Shown: piece by piece, positions 15,164 to 15,258 of the stretch
Layout: each line of letters begins with the position of its first letter
Numbering within the stretch: the stretch's first letter is position 1
Assembly (NCBI RefSeq): GCF_002835825.1
Contig: NZ_PIZH01000007.1
Coordinates: 1 to 15,258 of the forward strand
Direction of reading: 5' to 3'
Source: Methanoregula sp.
GTDB taxonomy: Archaea; Halobacteriota; Methanomicrobia; Methanomicrobiales; Methanospirillaceae
Length of the DNA: 15,258 nt
Translations under genes and position numbers: made by a program
Notes under the pieces: generated by a model
What the model saw: the letters and a program-made list of their open reading frames with translations, nothing else
The model's database searches: none
What the model was told of the DNA's origin: nothing

Positions 15164-15258
15164 TTATTTCTGCCCCTTCTTCTTCCCCATGATACCGGAG
15201 AAAAAGCCGCCGACCACGCCACCCTTTCCTTCCAGCCCGATGAACTTCTGTGACAGTT
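15164..15258 (-). CDS. C-terminal end of an unrecognised Gly/Lys-rich protein (partial)
   Basis: Read on the - strand, the frame is open from the window edge to a TAA stop at 15166-15164 and encodes 30 complete codons: LSQKFIGLEGKGG, then VVGGFFSGIMGKKKGQK. The tail combines a glycine-rich hydrophobic stretch with a Lys-rich end (GKKKGQK), as in small membrane-associated or nucleic-acid-binding proteins. Codon use is like the neighbouring genes and the frame stops 68 bases before the start of trmG10, on the same strand. I do not recognise the family. The coding call rests on the frame, the composition and its place in the gene order. Confidence 0.55.
   Translation of the reverse strand, partial: LSQKFIGLEGKGGVVGGFFSGIMGKKKGQK

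Overview
The window looks like the chromosome of a methanogenic archaeon, most likely of the order Methanomicrobiales (Methanoregula-like). This is inferred from TATA-type promoter elements, T-tract terminators, an archaeal-type tRNA m2(2)G10 methyltransferase, GC-rich codon use, and the methanogen style of TPR repeat (Lys-Gly at repeat positions 7-8). I could not run a database search, so the genus is a guess.

Layout: (1) 2-760, + strand: the C-terminal ~250 residues of a fold-type I PLP aminotransferase resembling the LysN/2-aminoadipate/aromatic group, closed by a T7 tract. (2) 761-1000: a 240-bp intergenic region with two TATA-like boxes and a GTAC-based imperfect palindrome. (3) 1001-13237, + strand: one uninterrupted 4078-codon ORF filling 80% of the window. 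I divided the whole protein by hand. It is 5 leader residues followed by 120 consecutive TPR motifs: 113 of exactly 34 residues, one of 33 (number 114), five more of 34, and a last one cut at 28. The sum is exactly 4078. I see no other domain, linker, signal peptide or membrane segment. (4) 13238-13377: a convergent intergenic spacer with a G5/C5 hairpin. (5) 13378-14067, - strand: a small membrane-anchored TPR protein with a signal peptide, four TPRs (the third carrying an insertion), two N-glycosylation sequons and a C-terminal membrane segment. (6) 14127-15095, - strand: THUMP/Rossmann tRNA (guanine-10-N2)-dimethyltransferase. (7) 15164-15258, - strand: the last 30 codons of an unrecognised Gly/Lys-rich protein.

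The centrepiece is the giant TPR-only solenoid. If it folds like designed consensus TPR arrays, it would be a continuous superhelix of about 15 turns and on the order of 100 nm, a cytoplasmic molecular scaffold of roughly 450 kDa. Register is kept almost perfectly over 12.2 kb while the repeats have diverged strongly from each other. That argues for an old array held by selection rather than a fresh tandem expansion. Near the midpoint lies a divergent block (repeats 56-65) with a strongly basic patch. The aminotransferase and the methyltransferase look like ordinary housekeeping neighbours and give no clear functional link. The tail-to-tail neighbour is a second TPR protein, but one predicted to face the outside of the cell.
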